DNA of 64,000 nucleotides from JALHFZ01 sp963674625 (GCA_963674625.2 CAXXXO010000003.1:310001-374000), one strand, 5' to 3'; positions 33,941 to 43,761 are shown, counted from the stretch's first letter. Notes: generated from the sequence alone by a model not told the origin. Made by a program: numbers and translations.

Positions 33941-34793
33941 TCACTCCACAAGTATAATTTTCCTTACCCAGTCCATTTCTTCAATTCTTTTCATTGCCGG
34001 CCAGGGTGTAACATCCCTTCCGAAAAGGGCAAATGCTGCACTTCCGCTCCCGGAGATCCCCCATTCCCGTGCACCTTCCGCGCCGAAGAGGGAGAAAAGG
34101 CGGGAATACTCGGGGTGAAGCTCCATCAGGGGAGGCGCGAAATCATTCGGCAGCAGTCCGCAGGAGGAACCGGATGAAAAAAGGGCCGCGAACCTCAGGA
34201 TTTCATCCTCCGCCTCCCCGGACGTCAGGGGAAAGCCGGAACTCCATCGGGCAGTCAGGAGGGAGAAGGCCTTCTTCGTTGAGACCTTCCACCGGGGAAT
34301 GACCACCGCTGCCTTTCGAAGGGGAAGGGGTTGAGAAAGAGGAAGAACCTCCTCTCCCCGTCCCCTCACCATGGCCCAGGGCAGCTGCCGGACGAAGAAG
34401 GGAACGTCGGAACCGGCTTCCTCCCCTGTCATGGGGAAAGCTCCCCAGTGGCCGGAAATCCACGAGATGAGCGCTCCGGCGTTTCCGCTTCCTCCGCCCA
34501 GGCCGCTGCCCGGAGGTATGGCCTTTCCGAGACGTATCCTGAGCGGGGGGACCTCTGCCAGCTTCCGCGCGGAGTCGAGAACGGCGGAAAGAATGTTTTT
34601 TTCCGAAGATCTTTTCTCCCTCGACGGCGATTTCATCCTTGACATTATGACCATATAGTGGAGTAATTGTCAATGATTCAACCGCAGGAAGGGAATAAAA
34701 AAGGGAGCGGATCTCATGATACCCGTCCTCCCGCCTTCCGACGATCCGAAGGGTGAGATTCAGTTTTGCCGCGGAATAGATGTGAATGGACAT
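33941..34793 (-). CDS. ispE: 4-diphosphocytidyl-2-C-methyl-D-erythritol kinase, apparent frameshift
   Basis: GHMP-family kinase of the MEP isoprenoid pathway. The N-terminal part (SIHIYSAAKLNLTLRIVGRR, with EDGYHEI) starts at ATG 34793 in one frame. The rest, from NILSAVLDSARKL through PPGSGLGGGSGNAG (ATP loop) and GSDVPFFV to the stop at 33941, is in another. A T7 run on the plus strand at 34596-34602 lies exactly at the junction; one base fewer restores a single frame. The enzyme is normally essential, so a sequencing error is likely, but inactivation cannot be excluded. Overlaps the upstream part of the purR frame. Confidence 0.85.
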
Positions 34794-34812
34794 GGCTTCT
34801 CCTCGCGGAAGG

Positions 34813-34850
34813 CAAAAAGGATGCCCCGGCACAATGTGACGGGGCATCCC
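34813..34850 (-). terminator. Terminator of veg
   Basis: Stem GGATGCCCC (34819-34827) / GGGGCATCC (34841-34849) with a T5 tail on the minus strand, just after veg. Confidence 0.82.
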
Positions 34851-34874
34851 TTCGCCGACCGATAAAGTTCGGAT

Positions 34875-35114
34875 TTACTTTCTGGTGCCGGAAAGAAGCT
34901 CCAGCTCCACTTCACGGGTCAAAAGCTCCGCATAGCTGAAGGAGACCTTGCTATCCTGAGATTCGACGTAAAGAGTGAAAAGGTTCGGATAGGTTTCAAG
35001 GATGACTCCCTGCCGCTCCTCAACCTTGCGGCGACCTTTGGCTGTCCGGTACCGGACTTTCAATCCTTTGTAGAGTGCCACCTGTTCCCGGATCGACGTA
35101 ATTGTTCCTGCCAT
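34875..35114 (-). CDS. veg: Veg family protein
   Basis: 79 aa from ATG 35114. ITSIREQVALYKGLKVRY followed by GRRKVEERQGVI matches the Veg/DUF1021 family of Gram-positive-type bacteria, where it affects biofilm gene expression. It is monocistronic with its own promoter and terminator, upstream of ispE as in many Firmicutes. Confidence 0.9.
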   Translation of the reverse strand: MAGTITSIREQVALYKGLKVRYRTAKGRRKVEERQGVILETYPNLFTLYVESQDSKVSFSYAELLTREVELELLSGTRK

Positions 35115-35146
35115 AAGGGTCACTCCCAGCACAACATATTCATTGC

Positions 35147-35175
35147 ATTGTACCATAAGCGGCCCGAACTATCAA
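35147..35175 (-). promoter_or_regulatory. Promoter of veg
   Basis: Minus strand TTGATA (35175-35170), 17-base spacer, TACAAT (35152-35147), in the gap after selB. Confidence 0.6.
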
Positions 35176-35187
35176 TTTTCTGGTTTT

Positions 35188-37152
35188 TCAAGAAACGGAG
35201 GTCTGGCTGCCGTCCTCGAGGATATGGCCGGGAAGCTTCGACGCCAGGAGAACTCGCTTGTCCCCCACCCTCCGGGTATATCCCTTCGAATCAAGGTATT
35301 CGAGGAGGGGAAGGATGAATTTTCTGGTGCTTCCGGTGAGGTCGCGGATCCGGGCGAGGGAGATGTCGTTCTTTTCCCGCAGCAGCAGCCTGAGCAGGTT
35401 TTCCTCGATTTCCCGGGCGAAAAGAAACTCTCCCGAGACGAGGGAGAGCATCCCCGTCTCCCTCATGCCCTTCAGCAGAAGGGAAAAGGTTTTTTCGTCA
35501 AGCCCCAGGATTTCCCTGGCCTCGGAGATGGGGGGCGGCTGAAATCCTTTTTCCCTGCACAGGGCAAGGATTTTTTCGGAATTCCGGGCGAAGGCATCGT
35601 CATCCCGGGGGGTGAAATCCGCCAGGGCCGCAGTCCCTTCATGAAGAAGGATCTTGCCCTCCCTGGCCATGTTGTCCAGAAAAGAGCGGGCCGTCCGGGA
35701 ATCGAACTCCTTCAGTACCGAGAGGGCCGTTTCGTCGGCGGGCGCTCCCCTCCGGGAAGGCTGAGCCTCGTGAAAAAGCCCGAGAGAGGCGGCAACCTGC
35801 TCTTCCAGCCTGCGGCTCTCCTTTTTCGAAAGAAAGACCTTCCTTTCTCCCGAAAGAAAGACCGCATTCTTCTGTGCCGCGAGCTTTTCTCCCAGCCGAA
35901 GGATCTCCTGGGGCCGTTCCTGAAGAAAACGCACCCCGTCGTCGAGATCGAGCATTCCGAAAGAATCGATCAGCACGGCGAGACGTTCTTCGGGAGATGA
36001 AGCCGCGGCGAGGGAACGGACCCGGGAGGCGCAGATTCTCCGGGCGATTTTGCCCCTGGGCTTGGCGGCATAGGGAAAGAGAACCCGTCCACCGGCGATG
36101 GTCTCGAGAGGGCTGTACCGCCTGAGGACGAAGCGCTGGCCAAGCATGCAGACGAGGTCCTCCTCCGCCACTATCTGGGCGGGCGCGGTTTCTCCGGGCT
36201 GAAGGAGGGCATTTTCGAGCAGGGCGACCCTGGCTGTCACATCGGAGGTTCCGATGTGGAGCCGAACTCTCTGCCAGTGTTTCAGCGGCGAGGAAGCGCT
36301 TTCCAGAAGGTGAAGCTCGCATTCGAAACAGGCCGTGGAAGCGTATATCCCCTTCTCGCACAGCACATCCCCCCGGCTTAGGTCTTCTGCGGAGACCCCC
36401 GCCATGCTCACCGCCATCCGCTGCCCGGCCCATGCAGTCTGCACTGCCGAGCCGTGAACCTGGATGCTCCGGATTCTTCCCTCCCTGCGGGAGGGAAGAA
36501 CGATCCCCTCCTGCCCGACCGACAGCTCTCCCCGGTACCCCGTTCCGGTAACGACCGTGCCGAAGCCTGCCACAGGAAAAGCCCGGTCGACGGGAAGAAA
36601 AAACGGTCCCCTGCGGGAACGGGGAGGAACACGGTCCACCAGTCGGGAAAGCTCTTTGAGCAGCAGGGGGAGATTCAGCCCCGTAAAGGCGGAGACCGGC
36701 ACCACAGGTTTCTCTTCGAGAAAGGTTCCGGCGACGAATTCTTTGATGTCCTCCAGAACGAGGTCAAGAAACTCCTCGTCGACCCCGTCGGATTTGGTGA
36801 CGGCCACCAGTCCGTCACGAACGCCCAGAAGACGGAGAATTTCGAGGTGCTCCCGGGTCTGGGGCATGACTCCCTCGTCAGCGGCGATGACAAGCAGCAC
36901 GGCGTCTATTCCGGATGCTCCGGCCACCATCTGGCGTATGAAGCGTTCATGCCCGGGCACATCGACGATGCTGACTATGCGGCCGTCCTCCAGCTTCAGG
37001 GGGGCAAATCCCAGCTCGATGGTAATTCCCCGCTTCTTTTCCTCCTGCAGGCGGTCGCAGTCAACGCCGGTGAGGGCCTTCACGAGGGTGGTCTTTCCGT
37101 GGTCTATATGACCGGCTGTGCCGAGGACGAGGGAGATCTCTCTGCCTTCCAT
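35188..37152 (-). CDS. selB: Selenocysteine-specific elongation factor SelB
   Basis: 654 aa. Delivers Sec-tRNA to UGA codons with a SECIS hairpin. GTPase domain: GTAGHIDHGKTTLVKALTG, then KKRGITIELGFA, DVPGHERFIRQM and TKSD. Domains II-III are followed by C-terminal winged helices (about 400-654) that bind SECIS RNA. Four bases after selA. No tRNA-Sec or selD was found in the window. Confidence 0.96.
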   Translation of the reverse strand: MEGREISLVLGTAGHIDHGKTTLVKALTGVDCDRLQEEKKRGITIELGFAPLKLEDGRIVSIVDVPGHERFIRQMVAGASGIDAVLLVIAADEGVMPQTREHLEILRLLGVRDGLVAVTKSDGVDEEFLDLVLEDIKEFVAGTFLEEKPVVPVSAFTGLNLPLLLKELSRLVDRVPPRSRRGPFFLPVDRAFPVAGFGTVVTGTGYRGELSVGQEGIVLPSRREGRIRSIQVHGSAVQTAWAGQRMAVSMAGVSAEDLSRGDVLCEKGIYASTACFECELHLLESASSPLKHWQRVRLHIGTSDVTARVALLENALLQPGETAPAQIVAEEDLVCMLGQRFVLRRYSPLETIAGGRVLFPYAAKPRGKIARRICASRVRSLAAASSPEERLAVLIDSFGMLDLDDGVRFLQERPQEILRLGEKLAAQKNAVFLSGERKVFLSKKESRRLEEQVAASLGLFHEAQPSRRGAPADETALSVLKEFDSRTARSFLDNMAREGKILLHEGTAALADFTPRDDDAFARNSEKILALCREKGFQPPPISEAREILGLDEKTFSLLLKGMRETGMLSLVSGEFLFAREIEENLLRLLLREKNDISLARIRDLTGSTRKFILPLLEYLDSKGYTRRVGDKRVLLASKLPGHILEDGSQTSVS

Positions 37153-37156
37153 TGGC

Positions 37157-38560
37157 TTATCTTTTTTCCATGGCAGCCTTCAGGCTGCGGCAGATTCTTT
37201 CCTCGTCTCCGGGAAGGAGAGTCCGCACGTGAAAGATCGTCTCGTTCTCCCGGGCGCCTGCGACGACAGGCGGCTCTCCTCCGCGGAGAAGGGCCAGAAG
37301 ATTTCCTGCGCTTCCCCGGGGCCCTCCGGAGAGGGAAACCCCCCATCCCGGAAGGGGTTCGGCCGGAAAGGCTCCTCCCCCTACGGCATCGTCCACCTCC
37401 ACAAGGGATATTTTTTCTCCGGGAAGGATTTTTCTGAGGCTCTCGAAAAGACCCTGTGCCCTCTTCCGAAGATCATTCTTCGAAGCGGAGATCATGGCCA
37501 GGGTGGGAATCTCATTGGTCCTCCCGGACAGGTAAAGCCTGAGGGTGGCTTCGAAGGCCGCCAGGGTCATTTTGTCCACCCTGAGGGCCCGAAGGAGGGG
37601 GTAGGTCCGAAGCCTGTCGATAAGAGCTTTTTTCCCTACGATGGCGCCGATCTGGGGGCCGCCGAGCATCTTGTCCCCCGAAAAGGTCACAAGATCGGCC
37701 CCCTCGCGGATGCAGTCGGAGACTGTGGGTTCTCCCTTCAGTCCTCTTGGAGCGAGGTCGATAAGAGTGCCGCTTCCGAGGTCCTCGAGAAAGAGAAGTC
37801 CCTTCTCCCTGGCCAGGGCCGCCAGTTCCTCCCGGGGAACTGAAGAGACGAACCCCTCCATCCTGAAGTTGGAGGGGTGGACCTTCAGCAATGCCGCCGT
37901 CCCTTCCGTTATGCCTCTTTCGAAATCGATCCTGTGGGTTCGGTTCGTCGCCCCGACCTCAACGAGAGCCGCCCTGGAAAAGGCCATGATATCCGGAATG
38001 CGGAAGGAGCCGCCGATCTCCACGAGTTCTCCCCTGGACACGACCACTTCTCTTTCCGCACAGAGGGCCGCCAGCATCAGAAGGACCGCTCCGGCGTTGT
38101 TGTTCACCGCCAGGGCCGCCTCGGCGCCAGTCATTTGGCAGAGAAGCCATTCCACGTGATCGCTCCTGTGCCCCCGCTTTCCTTCGTCAAGATCGAACTC
38201 GAGGGTACTGTATCCCGACGCCGTCTCGGTCACCGCCCTGACTGCCTCTTCGGCGAGGCAGGAACGTCCGAGATTCGTATGGACGACCACACCGGTAGCG
38301 TTCACCACGGAAATAAGGCTTCTTCTGCCCCGTCTTTCCAGGATCGGAAGAGCTTTCTCCAGCACCGTCTCAGCTGCAGGGGAAACTTCCTCCCCGTTCA
38401 GAATATCCCGGCGAAGGGCCGAAAGGACCTCCGAGAGGACGTCCTTAACTGTGGACCGGCCCAGAAGAGAAAAGAAACGCTCCACCCCGGGACTTTGGAG
38501 AAGAATATCCATGGGGGGGAGGGAACGAAGTTTTTCGGCAGCATCGGCACTTGATTTCAC
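37157..38560 (-). CDS. selA: L-seryl-tRNA(Sec) selenium transferase SelA
   Basis: 467 aa, GTG start. PLP enzyme converting seryl-tRNA(Sec) to selenocysteinyl-tRNA. VNATGVVVHTNLGRSCLAEEA and the PLP-lysine segment TFSGDKMLGGPQIGAIVG are diagnostic. Together with selB it shows that the cell decodes UGA as selenocysteine. Confidence 0.96.
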   Translation of the reverse strand: MKSSADAAEKLRSLPPMDILLQSPGVERFFSLLGRSTVKDVLSEVLSALRRDILNGEEVSPAAETVLEKALPILERRGRRSLISVVNATGVVVHTNLGRSCLAEEAVRAVTETASGYSTLEFDLDEGKRGHRSDHVEWLLCQMTGAEAALAVNNNAGAVLLMLAALCAEREVVVSRGELVEIGGSFRIPDIMAFSRAALVEVGATNRTHRIDFERGITEGTAALLKVHPSNFRMEGFVSSVPREELAALAREKGLLFLEDLGSGTLIDLAPRGLKGEPTVSDCIREGADLVTFSGDKMLGGPQIGAIVGKKALIDRLRTYPLLRALRVDKMTLAAFEATLRLYLSGRTNEIPTLAMISASKNDLRKRAQGLFESLRKILPGEKISLVEVDDAVGGGAFPAEPLPGWGVSLSGGPRGSAGNLLALLRGGEPPVVAGARENETIFHVRTLLPGDEERICRSLKAAMEKR

Positions 38561-38609
38561 GGCTCATTCATCCCTTTCAAAGAACTTCGGCACTCGGAAG
38601 ACGCTCCCT

Positions 38610-38638
38610 TTGTCACACGGCCTATTGTATTCTATAAT
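38610..38638 (+). promoter_or_regulatory. Promoter of yedF
   Basis: TTGTCA (38610-38615), 17-base spacer, consensus TATAAT (38633-38638), 58 bases before the yedF start and divergent from selA. Confidence 0.62.
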
Positions 38639-38696
38639 GAGCGCCGGCCGGGGTCAAAATCCGCGGCCCCATACTGCTGAACAGGGAGGCGGAACA

Positions 38697-39290
38697 ATGG
38701 CGAAGATAGATGCCCGGGGAAGAAACTGCCCCCAGCCCGTGATGATGACGAAGACCGTTGTTGACGGAGGTGAAAGGGAGATAGAAGTTCTCCTCGACAA
38801 TGCAGTCGCGGCCTCGAACGTGCGCCGCTTTCTGGAAAAAAACGGATACGCCGTTTCGATCCTCGACGAAGAGGGAACCATCACCATCCAGGGATCCAAA
38901 TCGGGAAAAGAACGGACAACTTTACCCCAGTATCCCGGGCCTGACAAGGCGCTTCAGGACGCGGCCGTTCTTCTCTCCCGCCCGACCATCGGCGGAGATG
39001 ACCCGGACCTGGGAGAGGTACTCATGAAGGGGTTTCTGGGCACGCTCTCCCAGATGGCCTGTCCTCCATCGACTCTGGCCCTCATGAACGAGGGGGTCAA
39101 ACTCGCCCTGAAGAATACCTCTACCTGCGACCATCTCACGGCCCTCTCGAAGAAGGGCGTCTCCATTCTCGTCTGCGGGACCTGCACGAACCATTTTGGA
39201 ATAACCCAGGAAATCGGCATCGGGGTCATTTCCAACATGTTCGAGATCACCGAAGCCCTTCTTTCCGCGGCGAAGACTCTTTCCATGTAA
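38697..39290 (+). CDS. yedF: Selenium-metabolism sulfurtransferase-like protein YedF
   Basis: 197 aa from ATG 38697 with GGGAGG upstream. An N-terminal TusA-like domain (about 1-70) with the active Cys in RGRNCPQPVM, then a DsrE-like domain (about 85-197) with VLVCGTCTNHFGI and cysteines in CPPSTLALMNEG. YedF is found almost only in selenium-using prokaryotes and usually near selA/selD; its exact reaction is unknown. Divergent from selA-selB. Confidence 0.92.
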   Translation: MAKIDARGRNCPQPVMMTKTVVDGGEREIEVLLDNAVAASNVRRFLEKNGYAVSILDEEGTITIQGSKSGKERTTLPQYPGPDKALQDAAVLLSRPTIGGDDPDLGEVLMKGFLGTLSQMACPPSTLALMNEGVKLALKNTSTCDHLTALSKKGVSILVCGTCTNHFGITQEIGIGVISNMFEITEALLSAAKTLSM

Positions 39291-39302
39291 ACTCTGCCGG
39301 TT

Positions 39303-40432
39303 TCATATCAGCAGACTCCATATGGAGTTTCCCACCCGCATTCCCCGGGGCGTCAGGGCGACGGAATCTCTCCGCCAGGCCAGGCAATCCCCGGGGACCT
39401 GATTTTTTAGTACTGCCAGCAGCTCCCCGAGCATTTTACCTCCGTACAGGGAGGCAAATTCATCGTAGGAAATACCCTCGGCGGTTCTCAGATAAAGAAC
39501 CGCCGCCTCCCGGGCAGCTTCATCCTCAGTCAGATCCAGCCATTCCCTGAAGGACGAACCCCTTTCTTTCACCGCGAGTTCATACCCCTTGAGGGTATAT
39601 TCGTTGCGATACCGCTTCCCTTCCCAGTATCCCCAGGCGCCGGCTCCCAGGGCGAGCACCGGGCGGTTTGTCCAGTACGACCTGTTGTGGCGGCATTTCT
39701 GCCCCGGAAGGGAGAAGCTGGCGATCTCGTACTGCTTCAGCCCTTTCCGGGGAAGAATCCACTGGGCGAAGCGATAGAAAGGATATCCGTCGGGACGCCC
39801 TTCCGGAGGGCGGGAAAACCATCGGCTTCCCTTTTCGAGGGTGAGCTGATAGAGGGAAAGATGCTCCGCTCCGAGAAGCAGGGCACGGTCGAGGGAATAT
39901 TTCCAGGACCGGAGAGTCTGCCCCGCAAGGCCGAAGATGAGATCGGCGCTTGCGGATAACCCTTCGTTCCTGATCAGCGCGAGGGTTTCTTCCCCCCTGC
40001 GGCCGTTATGGGGCCGTTCAAGCCACAGAAGCTCGGCGTCGTTGAAACTCTGAACTCCGAGGCTGACCCTCGTAACCCCCCGCTCCTCCACAGGGTGAGA
40101 TGTTCCCTGGTGAGGGACTCGGGGTTCGCCTCCACGGTGATCTCCGGATTCTTTCCGAGGGGCACGGCATCTTCCAGACTATTGAAAAGCTCCTCCCACC
40201 GGGAAAGTGAGAGAAGGGAGGGGGTTCCTCCTCCGAAATAGACCGTATCCGCCCATCCATCGGCAAGCCTGCCCTTCCACCCGGCCATTTCCGCTGCGAG
40301 AAGGGCGATATACCTCTCCCGGCCGGCTTCCTTCAGAGGCAGACTGAAGAAAGAGCAGTAGGGACACTTCCGCAGACAGAAGGGAAGATGGATATAGACA
40401 GAAAAGGGGCCCGAAGCGGGCGGGGGAACCAT
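39303..40432 (-). CDS. hemW: HemW-like radical SAM protein, apparent frameshift
   Basis: Oxygen-independent coproporphyrinogen III oxidase-like protein (HemW, a heme chaperone). N-terminal frame from 40432 has VYIHLPFCLRKCPYCSF, the CxxxCxxC radical SAM motif, and YFGGGTPSLL. The rest, VTRVSLGVQSFND onward with DLIFGLAGQT and NRSYW, is in another frame down to 39303. A C6 run on the plus strand at 40076-40081 marks the break; one more base joins WRSGG to VTRVSLG. Length would then be near 377 aa, normal for HemW. Twelve bases after lepA. Confidence 0.86.
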
Positions 40433-40444
40433 GGCCGGCTCCCT

Positions 40445-42253
40445 CTACTTTTCCTCGTCCTCTTCCACCTGAAGAAAGGCGAGGAAGGCCTCCTGGGGAA
40501 TGGATACCCGGCCGATCTGCTTCATCCGCTTTTTTCCTTCCTTCTGCTTCTCGAGGAGCTTCCGCTTCCTGCTGATGTCTCCTCCGTAGCACTTGGCCAG
40601 AACATCCTTTCTCAGGGCCTTCACGTTCTGGCGGACGATGACCTTTTTCCCTATGGAGGCCTGAATGGGGACCTCGAAGAGCTGGTTCGGGATGAGTTCC
40701 TTCAGCTTCCGCACCACGGCCTGCCCCCGGTGATAGGCAGCGTCCCGGTGGCATATGAAGGAAAATGCGTCGGCCGCCTCCCCGCTGACGAGGACGTCCA
40801 CCCGTACGAGATCTGCGGCCTTGAGGGTTTTGTATTCGTAGTCGAGGGAGGCATACCCCCTGGTCTGGGACTTCAGCTTGTCGTGGAAATCGATGATGAA
40901 CTCCGCCAGGGGAAGCTCGTAGATCAGGCGCACCCTGTCGGGGGCGAGATAGTCCATGGACTGGTAGACTCCCCGCTTGTCCTGGCAGAGCTTCATGACC
41001 TTCCCCACGTAATCGGCGGGGACGAAGAGGGTCAGCTTGATCACCGGCTCCCGCACCTCGTCGATGTCTCCCATTTCGGGAAAATCGGATGGACGGTGGG
41101 CTTCGATCACTTCGCCGCTCTTGGTCTGCACCTCGTAGATGACGTTGGGTGCCGTCGCCACGAGCTCCACTCCGAATTCCCTCCGAAGCCGCTCCTTTGA
41201 GATGTCCATGTGGAGAAGCCCGAGAAAGCCGCAGCGGAAGCCGAAGCCCAGGGCAACCGAGGTCTCCGGTTCGAAGGATATGGCAGAATCGTTGAGGACC
41301 AGTTTCTCGAGGGCATCCCTCAGCTGGGGATAGTCGTCCCGCTCTACAGGGTAGAAGCCGCAGAAGACCACCGGTTTCACCTTCCGGTAACCCGGCAGTG
41401 GAGGGGCAGGTCGGGCGCTGTCCGTGATGGTGTCCCCCACGTGGGCTTCCGCAACGGTCTTGATGTTGGACACCATGTACCCCACTTCTCCCGGGGTCAG
41501 CTCTGCGCAGAGTGTGAAGCCGGGGCGGAAAACCCCCACCTCTTCCACGGGAAAAACGCTCCCCGTTGCCGTGAACTGCACGCTCTGGCCGGACTTGAGG
41601 GTGCCGTTCACTACCCTGATGTAGCAGATGACCCCTTTATAGTTGTCGTATTCCGTGTCGAAAATCATGGCCTGAAGGGGGGCTTCGGCGTCTCCTGCCG
41701 GAGAGGGGATCTTCGAGACGATCCGTTCGAGAATTTCGTCGATTCCCTTTCCCTCCTTGGCGCTTGCCAGGATGATATCCTCGCAGTCAAGCCCCACGAC
41801 CTCTTCGATCTCGCGGATGACGTAGTCGGGCCGGGAGGAGGGAAGATCGATTTTATTTATCACAGGAATGATCTCGAGCCCCTGGTCCACTGCCATGTAG
41901 GCGTTGGCCAGGGTCTGGGCCTCCACACCCTGAGTGGCGTCCACGACGAGAAGGGCGCCCTCGCAGGCGGCAAGGGAGCGGGAGACTTCATAGCCGAAGT
42001 CCACATGCCCGGGGGTATCGATGAGGTTGAGAATATATTCTTCACCGTCCCGGGCGGTGTACTTCATTTTTACGGGGACGAGCTTGATGGTGATGCCCCG
42101 TTCCCGTTCGAGATCCAGCGAATCGAGGATCTGGGCCTTCATGTCCCTCGAATCGATGGTGTTTGTCCGTTCGAGCAGCCGGTCGGCGAGGGTGGATTTG
42201 CCGTGGTCGATATGGGCGATGATGCAGAAATTCCGAATACGCTTCTGATCCAT
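40445..42253 (-). CDS. lepA: Elongation factor 4 (LepA)
   Basis: 602 aa, full length. Ribosome-associated translational GTPase. IIAHIDHGKSTLADRLLE (P-loop), ERERGITIKL, DTPGHVDFGYEVSRSLA and NKIDLPS are present. The C-terminal LepA-specific domain ends with KCYGGDISRKRKLLEKQKEG followed by KKRMK. Followed by hemW, a frequent pairing. Confidence 0.97.
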   Translation of the reverse strand: MDQKRIRNFCIIAHIDHGKSTLADRLLERTNTIDSRDMKAQILDSLDLERERGITIKLVPVKMKYTARDGEEYILNLIDTPGHVDFGYEVSRSLAACEGALLVVDATQGVEAQTLANAYMAVDQGLEIIPVINKIDLPSSRPDYVIREIEEVVGLDCEDIILASAKEGKGIDEILERIVSKIPSPAGDAEAPLQAMIFDTEYDNYKGVICYIRVVNGTLKSGQSVQFTATGSVFPVEEVGVFRPGFTLCAELTPGEVGYMVSNIKTVAEAHVGDTITDSARPAPPLPGYRKVKPVVFCGFYPVERDDYPQLRDALEKLVLNDSAISFEPETSVALGFGFRCGFLGLLHMDISKERLRREFGVELVATAPNVIYEVQTKSGEVIEAHRPSDFPEMGDIDEVREPVIKLTLFVPADYVGKVMKLCQDKRGVYQSMDYLAPDRVRLIYELPLAEFIIDFHDKLKSQTRGYASLDYEYKTLKAADLVRVDVLVSGEAADAFSFICHRDAAYHRGQAVVRKLKELIPNQLFEVPIQASIGKKVIVRQNVKALRKDVLAKCYGGDISRKRKLLEKQKEGKKRMKQIGRVSIPQEAFLAFLQVEEDEEK

Positions 42254-42289
42254 TGATTGTTTCTCCTTCCGGGTACTTCCTTTTGGGGT

Positions 42290-42916
42290 TCAATCCGGTG
42301 TGCGGATCATTGAAAGATCATTTTGAACGTTAATATTGCAGAAGGAGCGCCGAAAGCCTGACAGACCGGCAAAGGCTTCTTCCTCCACGACCGAGACGGG
42401 AACCTCGCCGAAGAGGGCGGTGATTTTTCTCTCTCCCCGGTCAAGCAGATTAAGTAGCGTTGAAAGGGCTCTCCGGGAGTAAAAGGCGTGAAGGGGTTCA
42501 AAGTACCCCCCCATCCTCGGAAGAATGATCGAGGCCCTCTGGTCGCCCTTATTCCAGAGCGTGCTGACAACGGCTTCGGAGAGAAAGGGCATATCGCAGG
42601 CGCATACGAAGGACCACTCGAAATTCGAGAAGGCAAGGCCCGAGGCTATGCCCTCGAGGGGTCCCCTGCCCTCCGTACTGTCCTCCACGAGTCGGACGCC
42701 GTATAAAGAGATTATACCCGAGAGAAGGTCCCGGGCAGGGACGATCTGCCGGGAGGCGACAGAAAGAAGGATTTCTCCCGCAAAAGTGGAAACGGATCGA
42801 ATCACCCGCTCTGCCAGGGGGACGGAACCGATCGTCAGAAAAAGCTTATCCCCGCCCATTCTTTTCCCCGCGCCCCCGGCAAGGATGAGCGCGCCCACGT
42901 CCATTGCGCAGTCCAT
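42290..42916 (-). CDS. mobA: Molybdenum cofactor guanylyltransferase-like protein
   Basis: 208 aa; AGAGGGG precedes ATG 42916. GALILAGGAGKRMGGDKLFL is the nucleotidyltransferase loop, EGRGPLEGIASGL and VCACDMPFLS (Asp for Mg) follow. MobA attaches GMP to molybdopterin. The substrate is inferred from similarity; no other moco genes are in the window. Confidence 0.85.
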   Translation of the reverse strand: MDCAMDVGALILAGGAGKRMGGDKLFLTIGSVPLAERVIRSVSTFAGEILLSVASRQIVPARDLLSGIISLYGVRLVEDSTEGRGPLEGIASGLAFSNFEWSFVCACDMPFLSEAVVSTLWNKGDQRASIILPRMGGYFEPLHAFYSRRALSTLLNLLDRGERKITALFGEVPVSVVEEEAFAGLSGFRRSFCNINVQNDLSMIRTPD

Positions 42917-42977
42917 TTAATTCCCCTCTTCTGTTTTCTGCAGAGATTGTCCCGGGAGAAAGCCCGCCAAATTATTA

Positions 42978-43006
42978 TTGACATTTATAAAGCTTAGGTG
43001 AATAAT
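42978..43006 (+). promoter_or_regulatory. Promoter of the purine operon
   Basis: Consensus TTGACA (42978-42983), 17-base spacer, AATAAT (43001-43006), 33 bases before purC. The region is very AT-rich. No clear PurBox or purine riboswitch was seen in the 122-base gap. Confidence 0.62.
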
Positions 43007-43038
43007 GTAAATAAATAAATTCTCTCCGGAGGTGTCCC

Positions 43039-43761
43039 ATGGAAAAAAAGGATTTTCTCTACGAAGGCAAGGCCAAAAAAGTTTTTACAACGGATGACCC
43101 TTCCCTTTATCTCATCGAGTACAAAAACTCTCTCACCGCTTTCAACGCTCTCAAAAAAGATTCCATCGAAGGCAAGGGCCGGCTGAACAACCTGATAAGC
43201 ACCACCCTCTTCGAATTCCTGAATAAAAAGGGAATTCCCACCCACTTCGTTAAGCGGCTCGATGACCTTCGCCAGCTCGTCAAGAAGGTGGCAATCGTTC
43301 CAATCGAGGTCGTGGTGCGGAATATCACCACTGGAACCCTCTGCAAGCGCCTCGGCGTGGAGGAGGGACTCCGTCTTTCCCGGCCTCTCGTCGAACTCTA
43401 CCTCAAGGACGACGCCCTGGGGGATCCTATTATAACTGAAGACCACGCCCTCCTCTTCGGCTGGGCGACGGAAGAGCAATTATCAAAAATAAAGGAAATT
43501 ACACTGAAGGTCAACTCCCTGCTCACATCCCTGTTCTCGAAGCTCGGCATCATCCTTGTGGATTTCAAGCTCGAGTTCGGAACGGACGATGAGGGGAATC
43601 TTCTTCTCGCCGACGAGATTTCCCCCGATACATGCCGCTTCTGGGACGAGAAGACGAATAACCGCCTTGACAAGGACCGCTTCCGCAAGGACCTCGGAGA
43701 CGTCCTCGGAGCCTACGAGGAAATCTGGCGGCGCCTGTCCACGGGTGAGGAAAAAATATGA
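43039..43761 (+). CDS. purC: SAICAR synthase
   Basis: 240 aa; GGAGGTG before the ATG. Joins CAIR and aspartate. DFLYEGKAKKVFTTDDP at the N-terminus, EVVVRNITTGTLCKRLG and EISPDTCRFWD are the family signatures. First gene of a ten-gene purine operon with minimal gaps. purS starts within its stop codon (ATGA). Confidence 0.97.
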   Translation: MEKKDFLYEGKAKKVFTTDDPSLYLIEYKNSLTAFNALKKDSIEGKGRLNNLISTTLFEFLNKKGIPTHFVKRLDDLRQLVKKVAIVPIEVVVRNITTGTLCKRLGVEEGLRLSRPLVELYLKDDALGDPIITEDHALLFGWATEEQLSKIKEITLKVNSLLTSLFSKLGIILVDFKLEFGTDDEGNLLLADEISPDTCRFWDEKTNNRLDKDRFRKDLGDVLGAYEEIWRRLSTGEEKI

